Origin: Algoriphagus sp. NG3 | GTDB taxonomy: Bacteria; Bacteroidota; Bacteroidia; Cytophagales; Cyclobacteriaceae | DNA: 64,000 nt | Direction: 5' to 3' | Assembly: GCF_034119865.1 (NCBI RefSeq) | Contig: NZ_CP139421.1 | Coordinates: forward strand, 4,194,501-4,258,500 | Shown here: positions 9,877-19,327 of the stretch, in pieces | Numbering within the stretch: the stretch's first letter is position 1 | How the letters are laid out: every line of letters starts with the position of its first letter | Program-made: the position numbers and the translations under genes | Notes under the pieces: model-generated | The model's input: only the letters and a program-made list of their open reading frames with translations | Told to the model about the DNA's origin: nothing | Databases searched by the model: none

Positions 9877-10458
9877 TTAATGATTCAAAAGCAAAAACAT
9901 AAATAGATACAACCACAAAGCAGCTAGAAAATGCCAGAATGTAGTTGCCATTTCAAGTGTATCCATAGACTTGGAGTGCACTTTATATTTATAGGTCGAA
10001 ATTAATACAATAATCAGAAATATCACACCGCTGATTAAGTGAACAGCATGTAATCCGGTAAACACATAAAGAAATGAGCCGGAAGGATTGCCCACGAAAA
10101 ACACATTCGCATCCACTAAGGCAACCCAGCTATACCACTGTCCAATTAGAAATGCAATTCCTAATAAAACAGCTAAGCCCAGACCAATTCTAAGTCCGCC
10201 CAGATTGTCTTTTTTAGCAGAAGCATACGCAAACTGCAGAAAAACACTGCTCAACACCACTATCCCCGAGGTATACCAGAAAATAGTCGGTAATTCGTAT
10301 TCAAGCCAATTCCCTTCAGATTGCCGCACAATATAAGCACTTGTAAGTGCCGCAAATATCATGACTATGGTCACTAAGAAGAGCCATAATGCAAACTTCT
10401 TAGGATGCATCGCAATAGGCTGCTCTACCATATCGACATATTTAAGTTCCTTTTCCAT
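9877..10458 (-). CDS. Heme-copper oxidase subunit III (shorter copy)
   Basis: 193 residues, five membrane helices, the compact form of subunit III. Motifs: KFALWLFLVTIVMIFAALTSAY, FTGLHAVHLISGVIF and the terminal TFWHFLAALWLYLF, equivalent to the HFVDLVW helix of the neighbouring copy. It lies 2 nt after the heme o synthase gene and 27 nt before the longer subunit III gene. Whether both copies enter the same complex cannot be decided from sequence. Confidence 0.9.
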   Translation of the reverse strand: MEKELKYVDMVEQPIAMHPKKFALWLFLVTIVMIFAALTSAYIVRQSEGNWLEYELPTIFWYTSGIVVLSSVFLQFAYASAKKDNLGGLRIGLGLAVLLGIAFLIGQWYSWVALVDANVFFVGNPSGSFLYVFTGLHAVHLISGVIFLIIVLISTYKYKVHSKSMDTLEMATTFWHFLAALWLYLFMFLLLNH

Positions 10459-10460
10459 AG

Positions 10461-11363
10461 TTAGGGTAGTTTATCCAATAAGTAAGCAATCTGTACTATA
10501 GGCAAATACAAAAAGGAACCAAACATAATTCTCAATGCTGATTTACGGGAACAGTCTTTCATTAAAGAGAAAGTCTGTGCCAAAAACAACACTCCGCATA
10601 CCGTAGCTACTATTCCGGAAGTCATCCCGGTAAGACCAAAATAGGTCGGTAGTAAGCCGAGTGGCAATAAGAATAAGGTATAAATCATGATTTGAATTGC
10701 CGTATTTAAATCCTTCCCACCACCACTGGGCAGAAGTTTGAAACCAGCAGCCTTGTAGTCTTCGTCGCCAACCCAGGCAATAGCCCAGAAATGAGGAAAC
10801 TGCCAAATAAACTGTATCCCGAAAATAATCAGGGCTTCGTGGGAGATAGCTCCAGTAGCAGCAGTCCAACCTAAAAGAGGAGGAAGCGCTCCCGGGATAG
10901 CACCTACAAAGACAGCGATAGGGCCTACACGCTTTAAGGGAGTATAACCGAATACGTAAAGGATCATACTCAACACCCCTAAACATGTGGTAAGCGGGTT
11001 GGTAAAAAACCAAAGCAAAGCCACACCAAAAAAGGCTACTAGAGAGGTAAACCAAAGTGCCTCTTGAAGGGAAATAAGTTTTAGTGGAAGAGGACGATTC
11101 TGGGTCCGCTTCATCAACTTGTCCAGATCACGCTCCAAAATTTCATTTGCAGCACAAGACGCACCACTGATCAAAAACCCTCCCAGAGCAAGCCCGATAA
11201 ACCCAGACCAACCGAAACTTATACCACGGTCACCAAGTATATAGCCAAACACTGCAGAAAAGGTAACTAATGCGGATAGTCTTAATTTAATCAAGTCAGC
11301 GTATGCCTTGATCTTATTAATTAATGAACTACTAAAATGGTCAGTTACTTCAACTGTCCTCAT
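10461..11363 (-). CDS. ctaB: Protoheme IX farnesyltransferase (heme o synthase)
   Basis: 300 residues, UbiA-type prenyltransferase with about nine helices. The two aspartate-rich sites are visible: NEILERDLDKLMKRTQNRPLP near residue 77 and VGDEDYKAAGFKLLP near residue 200. It farnesylates heme b to heme o, which CtaA converts to heme a for subunit I. The longest frame begins at a TTG at 11369, overlapping the ctaA stop; the ATG at 11363, 3 nt after that stop, is preferred. Confidence 0.94.
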   Translation of the reverse strand: MRTVEVTDHFSSSLINKIKAYADLIKLRLSALVTFSAVFGYILGDRGISFGWSGFIGLALGGFLISGASCAANEILERDLDKLMKRTQNRPLPLKLISLQEALWFTSLVAFFGVALLWFFTNPLTTCLGVLSMILYVFGYTPLKRVGPIAVFVGAIPGALPPLLGWTAATGAISHEALIIFGIQFIWQFPHFWAIAWVGDEDYKAAGFKLLPSGGGKDLNTAIQIMIYTLFLLPLGLLPTYFGLTGMTSGIVATVCGVLFLAQTFSLMKDCSRKSALRIMFGSFLYLPIVQIAYLLDKLP

Positions 11364-11365
11364 GA

Positions 11366-12442
11366 TCAATTTGTATTTAATCGAAACTGAATGTTCTCCC
11401 GGATTTCAAGAAGCAATATGACTTGAATACCGATAATCATTGCACCTAATAATAGATGGATAGGCTGCAGAAAAGGAGGAATACCAAAGTATGCCATACC
11501 CATTCCTGTTGCTATTTCCAATATGATCAGAATCATCAAGACCTGAGACCAAAGATTCACTTGGGATCTTCTAAGGGTATATTTAAATGCCCAAAAGAAG
11601 TACAGCACATGAATCCCCAATAACACTAGTGAAAAGGAACGGTGAATCAGGAATTCCAATCCTGTCCTACTTATCCAGTCCTCCCTGAGCATATCACCAA
11701 GTGATGATGAAATGATGTCTATCTGCTCACGAACCTGCGTACCTAATACGATCTGTATCAGCATTAGAACAGTGCCTATCACTAACACCCACTCAATCCT
11801 ACGGGGAACATGCGTTTTGACGCCTTTGGTTTTAATCAACCTACCAGACCTGTGATAAACGTAGATCAGTAAGGAGACCAAAAGCAGCGCTAGCAACATA
11901 TGGATGGTAATCATCCAGTGCAATAAGTTGGTAGATACTACAATAGAACCAATCCAGCCTATAAAGACGACAAGAATAAGGTTTAATACAGATAAGACAG
12001 GGATCATGCGATCATACTTCCTAAGAGGAAATGATTTCCACACCGTGAGCATAATCAAGAAACCAATCACAACTCCTGCCAATCGATTAAGATATTCTAT
12101 CCATGTTTTGACAGGATTAAATTCTTCTTCAATTAGAATTGATTTGTCATTGGCGATTTCCTTTGCCTTTTCGGAAAACCCAAGCTTTTCAAGCGTTGCC
12201 ACAAACCTTTCGTTTTTGGCCAATCTTTTCTGGAGATAGATTTCCTGATAATCTTCAGGTAATTGATCCACACTGGTGGGAGGAATTACACTACCAAAAC
12301 ACTTAGGCCAATCGGGACATCCCATCCCGGAACCTGTGCTTCTTACTATTCCACCGATAAGTATCAACAAATAAACAGCTATCACCGTGATAACACTTAC
12401 ACGGCGAAAGCTATTTAATGATCTATTAGTGGCTTGATCCAT
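11366..12442 (-). CDS. ctaA: Heme A synthase (COX15/CtaA family)
   Basis: 358 residues with eight predicted helices. Family marks are GGIVRSTGSGMGCPDWPKCFG at the N-terminus (paired Cys in the first loop), the EYLNRLAGVVIG helix, HWMITIHMLLALLLV, VLGTQVREQID and the C-terminal IHLLLGAMIIG. The long form with an extended first loop (about 55-110) is typical of Bacteroidota members. It converts heme o to heme a. The start overlaps the end of the subunit I gene by 17 nt, which suggests coupled translation. Confidence 0.93.
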   Translation of the reverse strand: MDQATNRSLNSFRRVSVITVIAVYLLILIGGIVRSTGSGMGCPDWPKCFGSVIPPTSVDQLPEDYQEIYLQKRLAKNERFVATLEKLGFSEKAKEIANDKSILIEEEFNPVKTWIEYLNRLAGVVIGFLIMLTVWKSFPLRKYDRMIPVLSVLNLILVVFIGWIGSIVVSTNLLHWMITIHMLLALLLVSLLIYVYHRSGRLIKTKGVKTHVPRRIEWVLVIGTVLMLIQIVLGTQVREQIDIISSSLGDMLREDWISRTGLEFLIHRSFSLVLLGIHVLYFFWAFKYTLRRSQVNLWSQVLMILIILEIATGMGMAYFGIPPFLQPIHLLLGAMIIGIQVILLLEIRENIQFRLNTN

Positions 12443-14309
12443 TAGAAACCAGCGCCTCCTCTTCTTCCTTCATTATCTCCAGCTCGACTTTAACCAATTC
12501 CTGCTCATGAGGTAAGTTGGATTCCGGAGTAGCAGAAAGAGGAACTGTCTGAGGAATAAAATCCTCCTCAGCACCTGGCTTGGAGTAATCATACGGCCAT
12601 CTATAGACAGCTGGTATTTCCCCTGGCCAGTTGCCATGTCCTGGTTCTACCGGAGTAGTCCACTCAAGGGTATTTGACCTCCATGGGTTCTGAGTTGCCT
12701 TTCTTCCTCTGTACATAGAATAGAAGAAATTGAACAGGAAGATAAATTGTGCGGCAAAGGTGATGATCGCAGCAGCTGACACAAACATGTTGAGATCTGT
12801 GTACATATTGGCAAACTCAAAGTTTGTCCAGGTATAGTATCTTCTAGGGAATCCGGCGATACCGATGTAATGCATAGGGAAGAACACCATATAAACTCCT
12901 ACAAAGGTAATCCAGAAGTGAACATAGCCCAATCTGGCATCCATCATTCGTCCAAACATCTTAGGGAACCAGTGATAAACCCCTGCCAACATGCCGAAGA
13001 ACGATGCTGACCCCATCACCAAGTGAAAGTGAGCTACTACAAAGTACGTATCATGCAGCTGAATATCGATAGCGGAATTACCAAGGAATATCCCTGTCAA
13101 CCCACCTGATATAAAGAAGGATACTAGCCCTATAGAGAACAACATCGCAGGTGTAAAGATCAAGTTGCCTCTCCAAAGAGTAGTCAAGTAATTAAAGACT
13201 TTCACTGCCGATGGTATCGCAATGATCAATGTCAGGAACATAAAGATCGATCCAAGGAATGGATTCATTCCAGACACGAACATGTGGTGAGCCCATACTA
13301 CGAAAGAGAGCACAGTAATTCCCAATAGGGAAATTATCATGGCCTTGTATCCGAAAATTGGCTTACGGGAATTTGTAGCGATCACTTCAGAAGTAATACC
13401 TAGAGCTGGAAGCAATACTATGTAAACTTCAGGGTGACCCAAGAACCAGAACAAATGTTGATATAGTACTGGACTACCGCCTGTATTAGGAAGAGCTTCG
13501 CCTCCTATATATATATCAGAAAGATAAAAGGAGGTTCCAAAACTACGATCGAACACAAGTAACAAGGCAGCGGAGAAAAGCACCGGGAACGAAAGTAAGC
13601 CGATAACAGCTGTCAAGAAGAACGCCCAGATAGTCAAAGGAAGTCTTGAAAATGACATTCCTTTTGTTCTAAGGTTAATCACAGTCGTGATGTAATTGAT
13701 CCCTCCCAATAAGGATGAGGCAATAAAGAAAGTCATCGCAATCAGCCACAAAGTCATGCCCAATCCTGAACCGGGTATAGCTTGCTCAAGTGCTGATAGA
13801 GGTGGATACACCACCCATCCCCCTGATGCTGGGCCAGTTTTCAGGAATAAGGAAATAAACATGATCACTCCGGAAAGAAAAAACAACCAGTATGAAAGCA
13901 TGTTCATAAATCCAGAAGCCATATCCCTTGCACCGATTTGCAATGGAATAAGGAAGTTGGAGAAAGTACCACTTAATCCAGCCGTCAAAACAAAGAATAC
14001 CATAATGGTACCATGCATGGTGACGAGAGCCAAGTAAAACGTAGGATCCAGTTTCCCCCCTTCATCCAACCAACCCCCAAGAATAGGGCGTAGGAAAGAC
14101 AAATCCATTTCAGGAAATCCTAATTGCAATCTAAATAGGATCGAAAGAAATCCCCCAATAAGTGCCCAAAACATGCCCGTTACCAAGTATTGTTTTGCGA
14201 TCATCTTATGATCTTGGGAGAAAATATATTTCGTTACAAAATTATCATGGTGCTCATGGTCGTGATGATCGTGTGCTGCGTCATGATTTGCGACAGATGC
14301 TGTTGACAT
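12426..14309 (-). CDS. ctaD: Cytochrome c oxidase subunit I (aa3 type)
   Basis: 627 residues, at least twelve helices, the catalytic subunit that reduces oxygen and pumps protons. Seen: heme a ligand His in TMHGTIMVFF, the GHPEVYIVLLPALGI helix carrying the CuB His, the cross-linked Tyr and the D-channel Glu (A1-type oxidase), the CuB HH pair in WAHHMFVSGM, and HDTYFVVAHFHLVMG with the heme a3 and heme a ligands. A histidine-rich N-terminus (HDAAHDHHDHEHHD) is not part of the catalytic fold. The gene follows subunit II by 18 nt. Confidence 0.97.
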   Translation of the reverse strand: MSTASVANHDAAHDHHDHEHHDNFVTKYIFSQDHKMIAKQYLVTGMFWALIGGFLSILFRLQLGFPEMDLSFLRPILGGWLDEGGKLDPTFYLALVTMHGTIMVFFVLTAGLSGTFSNFLIPLQIGARDMASGFMNMLSYWLFFLSGVIMFISLFLKTGPASGGWVVYPPLSALEQAIPGSGLGMTLWLIAMTFFIASSLLGGINYITTVINLRTKGMSFSRLPLTIWAFFLTAVIGLLSFPVLFSAALLLVFDRSFGTSFYLSDIYIGGEALPNTGGSPVLYQHLFWFLGHPEVYIVLLPALGITSEVIATNSRKPIFGYKAMIISLLGITVLSFVVWAHHMFVSGMNPFLGSIFMFLTLIIAIPSAVKVFNYLTTLWRGNLIFTPAMLFSIGLVSFFISGGLTGIFLGNSAIDIQLHDTYFVVAHFHLVMGSASFFGMLAGVYHWFPKMFGRMMDARLGYVHFWITFVGVYMVFFPMHYIGIAGFPRRYYTWTNFEFANMYTDLNMFVSAAAIITFAAQFIFLFNFFYSMYRGRKATQNPWRSNTLEWTTPVEPGHGNWPGEIPAVYRWPYDYSKPGAEEDFIPQTVPLSATPESNLPHEQELVKVELEIMKEEEEALVSNGSSH

Positions 14310-14327
14310 AATCTATAATTTTGTTTA

Positions 14328-15359
14328 TTACTTTTCGCTTATTTGAATTTCCGCAAGCTCTTTAGCCTCAGCGGACAGCCCCGCAGCAAGTGCTGGATTG
14401 TTTTGAATGAAAGACTTTTGAGATGCATACCATTCCTGATATGCCTCAGGCTCTACTACCTCTATCACTTTTCGCATAGAGAAGTGCCCATTGCCACATA
14501 TCTCTGTACAGGCAATCTCATAGTTGAACTCAGGGTTTCCTGTTTCCTCCCTCATCTCAGCAGTAGTCTTGGTTGGCACAAACCAAAAACGGGTAGGCAT
14601 ACCTGGCACTGCATCCATTTTCAATCTCATGTGTGGGGCAAAAACGGAATGTAATACATCTCTTGCTCTTATCTTAAATAAAACAGGCTCTCCTTTAGGT
14701 ATCACTACCACAGGTGAAGCGAAATCATCTAAAGCATTTTTATCCGTGAAGTCTATACCATGAGAATTTGTGGCAGTAATCAATCGGTAATCGTAATTTC
14801 CCAACACTTGATCCTTACCTGGATATCTCACTTCCCACGCAAACTGATACCCCATAATTTCAACGGTATGCGCATTTTCAGGGGCGGGCGCTGTAATATC
14901 AGACCAAGCCATCCATCCTGATATTACTAATCCAGCCAGTACAATAGCAGGTACTATCGTCCAAATAATCTCCAATTTGTTGTTATCTGGATAGAATGAA
15001 GCCTTTCTCGTTTCGCTATACTGATACTTATATGGGAATATGAACAACAACACGTGCGTGATCAAAAACACAATGCCTGTAATCGCCATAGACCACCAGA
15101 AAAGAGAATCAGTGACCACGCCATGCTCAGAGGCAATTGGTAATTGATAATTATCAAACTCTTTGATTGAATACCAGAACATCAATGCTCCGGCACCCAC
15201 CAAGAATACTATAAATAAAATCGCGTTAACCTTATTACTCCCTGAAGCGATCTTCTTGTCAGATCCTTTTACCACAGAGACCAATGTTTGGATTCTATAT
15301 ACCATCCATATGATAGAAAGCAATAAAAGAACCCCTACTCCAATCAGAAATCCGTACAT
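14328..15359 (-). CDS. ctaC: Cytochrome c oxidase subunit II with CuA site
   Basis: 343 residues: an additional N-terminal helix (4-24), two further helices (about 47-64 and 90-110), then a cupredoxin domain. The CuA ligands are present: HSVFAPH, and the C-terminal ACTEICGNGHFSMRKV (C-x3-C-x3-H-x2-M). There is no fused cytochrome c domain after the CuA domain, so this is aa3 rather than caa3 and electrons must arrive from separate carriers such as ActE or the N-terminal heme domain of ActA (inference). Sco and DUF420 proteins at the end of the cluster likely assemble this site. Confidence 0.95.
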   Translation of the reverse strand: MYGFLIGVGVLLLLSIIWMVYRIQTLVSVVKGSDKKIASGSNKVNAILFIVFLVGAGALMFWYSIKEFDNYQLPIASEHGVVTDSLFWWSMAITGIVFLITHVLLFIFPYKYQYSETRKASFYPDNNKLEIIWTIVPAIVLAGLVISGWMAWSDITAPAPENAHTVEIMGYQFAWEVRYPGKDQVLGNYDYRLITATNSHGIDFTDKNALDDFASPVVVIPKGEPVLFKIRARDVLHSVFAPHMRLKMDAVPGMPTRFWFVPTKTTAEMREETGNPEFNYEIACTEICGNGHFSMRKVIEVVEPEAYQEWYASQKSFIQNNPALAAGLSAEAKELAEIQISEK

Positions 15360-15381
15360 ACCTTAATTATTTCGGCTATTA

Positions 15382-16674
15382 TTAAATGTGATGATGATAG
15401 CTTTCTTCAAGCATAGGATGGTTTTTAGGAACTAGATTTCCTTTTGCCAATCCCGAAAGCACTACAAATGTGAAAGCTGCTCCATAGACTAAGAACATAC
15501 CAACTTCCATAAACCCTACTCCTCCGTTATGGCCTAAGGTACCCGGCTGTACCATCAGGAAGAAATCAACCCAATGACCAGCTATAATCAATGCACAAAC
15601 CAGTTTCAAGAATACTCCATGTCTCTTTGAATCTCTCGTCATTAGTAACAGGAAAGGAAGCACAAAGTTCATGGCTAAATTCACAAAAATGAATGGCCCA
15701 TAAATATCACTTGACAATCGCTCAATGAAGTAAACCGATTCTTCAGGAATATTGGCGTAGTAGATTAACAGGAACTGGGAAAACCATAAGTAGGTCCAGA
15801 AAATTGTAAATCCAAAAATGAATTTCCCCAAATCATGTACGTGATTTTCATTGACCATTTCCAATAAACCCTGGCTTTTCAAGAAAATAGTAATCAAGGT
15901 AATCGCAGAAAGGCCTGCTACAAACCATGAGGAGAACACATACCATCCAAACAAAGTGGAGAACCAGTGAGTATCGATAGACATCACCCAGTCCCAGGCT
16001 GCGATAGAAGATGATACAGCGAAGAAAATCAGGAAAAATGCTGACCAGCTTCTGATTTTGTACCAAGAAGAGGTACCGCCAATAACATCCTCATTGTAGG
16101 TGAACTGTTGGAATTTCTTGAAAAAGAAAACCCAGAATCCAAAGAACAACACCATTCTAAGGATATAGAAAATAGGGAACGTTCCTTTTGCCATTGGCCA
16201 ATAGAAGAATGCTCCTTTTCCATCAATGATTTTGTCATATTCTGGAGAAGCCTTATCAAAAAGATAAGCATGGGTCCAGTGGAACAAATCGTGATTGGCT
16301 ACAAAAAAGGTGACAATCATCAAAACCCCGGCTATTGGCAACCAGTTACCAAGAGAAAGCATCACTCTGATGATGGCAGTCGACCAGCCAGCCTGAGCCG
16401 CATACTGAATGGCAAAGAAGAAAACACCAATGATAGCTATACCTGTGAAATAAACATTGTTTATCCAAAGGTTGGCATATAGACGCTGATACCAGTGGAA
16501 AGCATGTCCTTCAGCCTCAGCCGCCTCATGATGGCCTCCACCAAACATTGCCATTACAATACCTATTACCAGTAGTGCCGCACCGATACCTAAAACCGTA
16601 AAAACGCTTTTCTTGATCGCTGCTGTGAAATCAAATTTTTGATCCAGATTATAGTGTTGTGCGTGATGAGCCAT
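15382..16674 (-). CDS. actF: Alternative complex III subunit ActF
   Basis: 430 residues with about ten predicted helices. ActF is the second NrfD/PsrC-like quinone-side membrane subunit of ACIII, the quinol:electron-acceptor oxidoreductase that replaces bc1 in Bacteroidota. His-rich ends (MAHHAQHYN and ESYHHHI) and the WDWVMSIDTHWFSTLFGWYVFSSWF region are typical of ActF. It lies between actE and oxidase subunit II in the conserved order, with a 22-nt gap to subunit II. Confidence 0.93.
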   Translation of the reverse strand: MAHHAQHYNLDQKFDFTAAIKKSVFTVLGIGAALLVIGIVMAMFGGGHHEAAEAEGHAFHWYQRLYANLWINNVYFTGIAIIGVFFFAIQYAAQAGWSTAIIRVMLSLGNWLPIAGVLMIVTFFVANHDLFHWTHAYLFDKASPEYDKIIDGKGAFFYWPMAKGTFPIFYILRMVLFFGFWVFFFKKFQQFTYNEDVIGGTSSWYKIRSWSAFFLIFFAVSSSIAAWDWVMSIDTHWFSTLFGWYVFSSWFVAGLSAITLITIFLKSQGLLEMVNENHVHDLGKFIFGFTIFWTYLWFSQFLLIYYANIPEESVYFIERLSSDIYGPFIFVNLAMNFVLPFLLLMTRDSKRHGVFLKLVCALIIAGHWVDFFLMVQPGTLGHNGGVGFMEVGMFLVYGAAFTFVVLSGLAKGNLVPKNHPMLEESYHHHI

Positions 16675-16676
16675 AA

Positions 16677-17399
16677 TTAATTCGCTGGAGTTTCTTGTTG
16701 TGTAACTTCTTGGTCTGCTTCTTCCTCCGCAGCGACTTCTGCTGTCGCTGTAGCATTATCAGCATTCTGTCCGCCTTGGAGTTCTTGCTTCACATAGTGA
16801 ACAATTTTCCATCTGTTTTCAGGAGTTATCTGAGAGCCGTGAGCTCCCATTCTTCCTTTTCCCTTGGTAATGACGTGATATATATGTCCTTCAGAAAGAG
16901 CTGTATATGCTCCACCTGTAAGGTTGGCCACACCACCGATGATCTCACCTACTTTACCGTCACCTTGCCCGCTGTTTCCATGACATGGGGTACAGTACAG
17001 TTGGTATAATCGCTTTCCTTCTGTCAACACCTCGTCATTCAATGGAATAGGGTTTTTCATAGCAGCTCCAGCCTCCTCTACTTCAAAAGCTTTATATCGG
17101 TAAGGCAGATAGCCTTGCTTATTCCTAGGCACTGTATTGGCCACAGGCTCCCGCATGTTCATGCTATGCGGATTATTGATATTACTGTTGAAATATTCTC
17201 CCTTACCATCTTCTCTATTAGAGATAAGGTTACCTTTTGTCTCAGAATCCACGATTTGAGTCAAGGGCTCATACGCCACAGAATGGTACATCTGAGGGGC
17301 GAATTCCAAGCCTTGATTTTCACCTCCGGCTCTACAGCCAGCAAGTACAATCCCTGCTACAGAAATCCCCAAAATACTTAGTGTCTTAGCAATCTTCAT
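16677..17399 (-). CDS. actE: Alternative complex III monoheme cytochrome c subunit ActE
   Basis: 240 residues from the chosen start. Lipoprotein signal with lipobox VLAGC, so it is expected to be membrane-anchored by lipid on the periplasmic side. One heme site, LYCTPCHGNSGQGDGK, and a likely distal Met in GRMGAHGS. The C-terminus is a low-complexity Ala/Glu/Gln tail. The longest frame starts with a TTG at 17420 inside the actD stop region; the ATG at 17399 starts directly with a basic MKIAKTLS signal and is preferred. ActE passes electrons from ActA toward the oxidase. Confidence 0.92.
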   Translation of the reverse strand: MKIAKTLSILGISVAGIVLAGCRAGGENQGLEFAPQMYHSVAYEPLTQIVDSETKGNLISNREDGKGEYFNSNINNPHSMNMREPVANTVPRNKQGYLPYRYKAFEVEEAGAAMKNPIPLNDEVLTEGKRLYQLYCTPCHGNSGQGDGKVGEIIGGVANLTGGAYTALSEGHIYHVITKGKGRMGAHGSQITPENRWKIVHYVKQELQGGQNADNATATAEVAAEEEADQEVTQQETPAN

Positions 17400-17412
17400 T
17401 TTTCCAGATTTA

Positions 17413-17943
17413 CTATTCAAAACTTTTTTTATTAACCTCTGATGCTCCAGAAGATTTCAATATTTCTTCTATCCTTGCCAATTCTACAGCTGAATTATTA
17501 GCTATATCAATCGCCATGACATGCTTATCATCAGTGATTCTCAAATCAAAGATTCTAGGCTGTGCCCAAGGCTTTAGATTAGTGCTTACCATAAACACAC
17601 CTACCATCCCGAATGAAGCCAATAGTACGGTCAATTCGAAAGTCACAGGTATGAAATCAGGAAAAGCTGCGAAGTCTTTACCCCCTATTATCATAGGCCA
17701 GTCAAACCTCATCATATAAAACTGCATCGTCAAGGCCAAAGTAGTGCCCAACAGTCCGAAAAGGAAAGCAGCGATAGGCAACTTACTTCTCTTATACCCT
17801 AGGTAATCATCTATCCCGTGAACAGGGTAAGGTGAATAAACCTCATGAATTTTAATTCCTGAAGATCTTACTTCTTTAATAGCCTGAAGTAAAACATCCT
17901 CATCTTCATAAACTCCAGTAACAAAATGTGTATCTCTTTCCAT
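17413..17943 (-). CDS. actD: Alternative complex III subunit ActD (DUF3341)
   Basis: 176 residues. N-terminal cytoplasmic domain with the usual VTGVYEDEDVLLQAIKEVRSSGI and YSPYPVHGID motifs of DUF3341/ActD, then two helices (about 58-78 and 100-122), and a soluble tail. ActD has no cofactor and helps hold the ActB/ActC part together. It is 2 nt after actC, indicating tight coupling. Confidence 0.93.
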   Translation of the reverse strand: MERDTHFVTGVYEDEDVLLQAIKEVRSSGIKIHEVYSPYPVHGIDDYLGYKRSKLPIAAFLFGLLGTTLALTMQFYMMRFDWPMIIGGKDFAAFPDFIPVTFELTVLLASFGMVGVFMVSTNLKPWAQPRIFDLRITDDKHVMAIDIANNSAVELARIEEILKSSGASEVNKKSFE

Positions 17944-17945
17944 GA

Positions 17946-19310
17946 TTATTTATGCACTTTATCAGATGATGACTTCAATACAGATTTCACTTCAGCCATG
18001 TTGATCACCGGGAAGAATTTGGCAAACAAGAAGAACAGCGTGAAGAACAAACCAAATGTAAATAGGTAAACTCCGACATCAGCCCATGTTGGATAGAACA
18101 TCGCCCAAGAAGATGGAAGATAATCTCTGTGAAGGGAGGTTACGATAATTACAAATCGCTCAAACCACATACCTATGTTTACTACTATAGATAGTGCAAA
18201 GGTGGCAACAATGGAAGTACGGATTTTTTTAAACCAGAATAGCTGAGGAGAAATCACATTACAGGTCATCATCGACCAGTATGCCCACCAGTATGGGCCG
18301 GTAGCACGGTTGATAAACGCATATTGCTCTGCTTCTACTCCTGAGTACCATGCGATGAAGAATTCAGTGATATAGGCGATACCCACTATGGAACCTGTGA
18401 TGATGATTACAATATTCATCAACTCGATGTGACCAATAGTGATGTAGTCCTCCAGTTTGTACACCTTTCTGGTAATAATCATCAAAGTCAGTACCATGGC
18501 AAAACCTGAGAAGATCGCACCCGCCACAAAGTATGGAGGGAAAATCGTTGTGTGCCAACCAGGGATCACGGAGGTAGCAAAGTCAAAGGATACTATCGTA
18601 TGTACAGAAAGTACAAGAGGAGTAGCCAAACCTGCCAGAATTAATGAAACTGATTCGTATCGGCTCCAAGATTTGGCGGCGCCATCCCATCCAAAAGAAA
18701 GTGCTCCATAAATAATTTTTCTCAATCCTGTAGCTCTATCTCTGATGGTAGCGAAATCAGGAATCAATCCAATGTACCAGAATACAAGTGATACAGAGAA
18801 ATAAGTCGAAATCGCAAATACGTCCCACAGAAGCGGAGAATTGAAGTTTACCCAAAGAGAACCGAAAACGTTTGGTAGTGGAAGTGCCCAATAAGCACCT
18901 AACCACGGACGTCCCATGTGAAGTACCGGGAACATCGCCGCACAGATAACAGCGAAAATAGTCATCGCCTCTGCAGCACGGTTAATGGATGTTCTCCACT
19001 TCTGTCTGAAAAGTAACAATACTGCTGAAATAAGCGTACCAGCGTGACCAATACCTACCCACCAAACAAAGTTGGTAATATCCCAAGCCCAACCTACGGT
19101 TTTGTTTAGCCCCCACATACCAATACCTTCCCAAACGGTGGCGATAACGGCAATGGATCCTAAAGCCAAAACCCCGGCAGAGGTAAGGAAAGCCAGAAAC
19201 CACCTGATGTTTGGTTTTGCTTCTACATGGCGCGACACATCATTTGTCACGTCATGGTAGGATTTCCCACCGGTAACTAACGGCTCGCGTACGGATGAAG
19301 TAACCTGCAT
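17946..19310 (-). CDS. actC: Alternative complex III subunit ActC (NrfD/PsrC-like)
   Basis: 454 residues, about ten helices, the membrane partner of the iron-sulfur subunit ActB and likely site of quinol oxidation. NrfD-family marks: [35 protein letters not shown], and [35 protein letters not shown] in two parts. The start [10 protein letters not shown] lies 17 nt downstream of actB. Confidence 0.95.
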   Translation of the reverse strand: MQVTSSVREPLVTGGKSYHDVTNDVSRHVEAKPNIRWFLAFLTSAGVLALGSIAVIATVWEGIGMWGLNKTVGWAWDITNFVWWVGIGHAGTLISAVLLLFRQKWRTSINRAAEAMTIFAVICAAMFPVLHMGRPWLGAYWALPLPNVFGSLWVNFNSPLLWDVFAISTYFSVSLVFWYIGLIPDFATIRDRATGLRKIIYGALSFGWDGAAKSWSRYESVSLILAGLATPLVLSVHTIVSFDFATSVIPGWHTTIFPPYFVAGAIFSGFAMVLTLMIITRKVYKLEDYITIGHIELMNIVIIITGSIVGIAYITEFFIAWYSGVEAEQYAFINRATGPYWWAYWSMMTCNVISPQLFWFKKIRTSIVATFALSIVVNIGMWFERFVIIVTSLHRDYLPSSWAMFYPTWADVGVYLFTFGLFFTLFFLFAKFFPVINMAEVKSVLKSSSDKVHK

Positions 19311-19327
19311 AGTTTAATAAATTTTGA

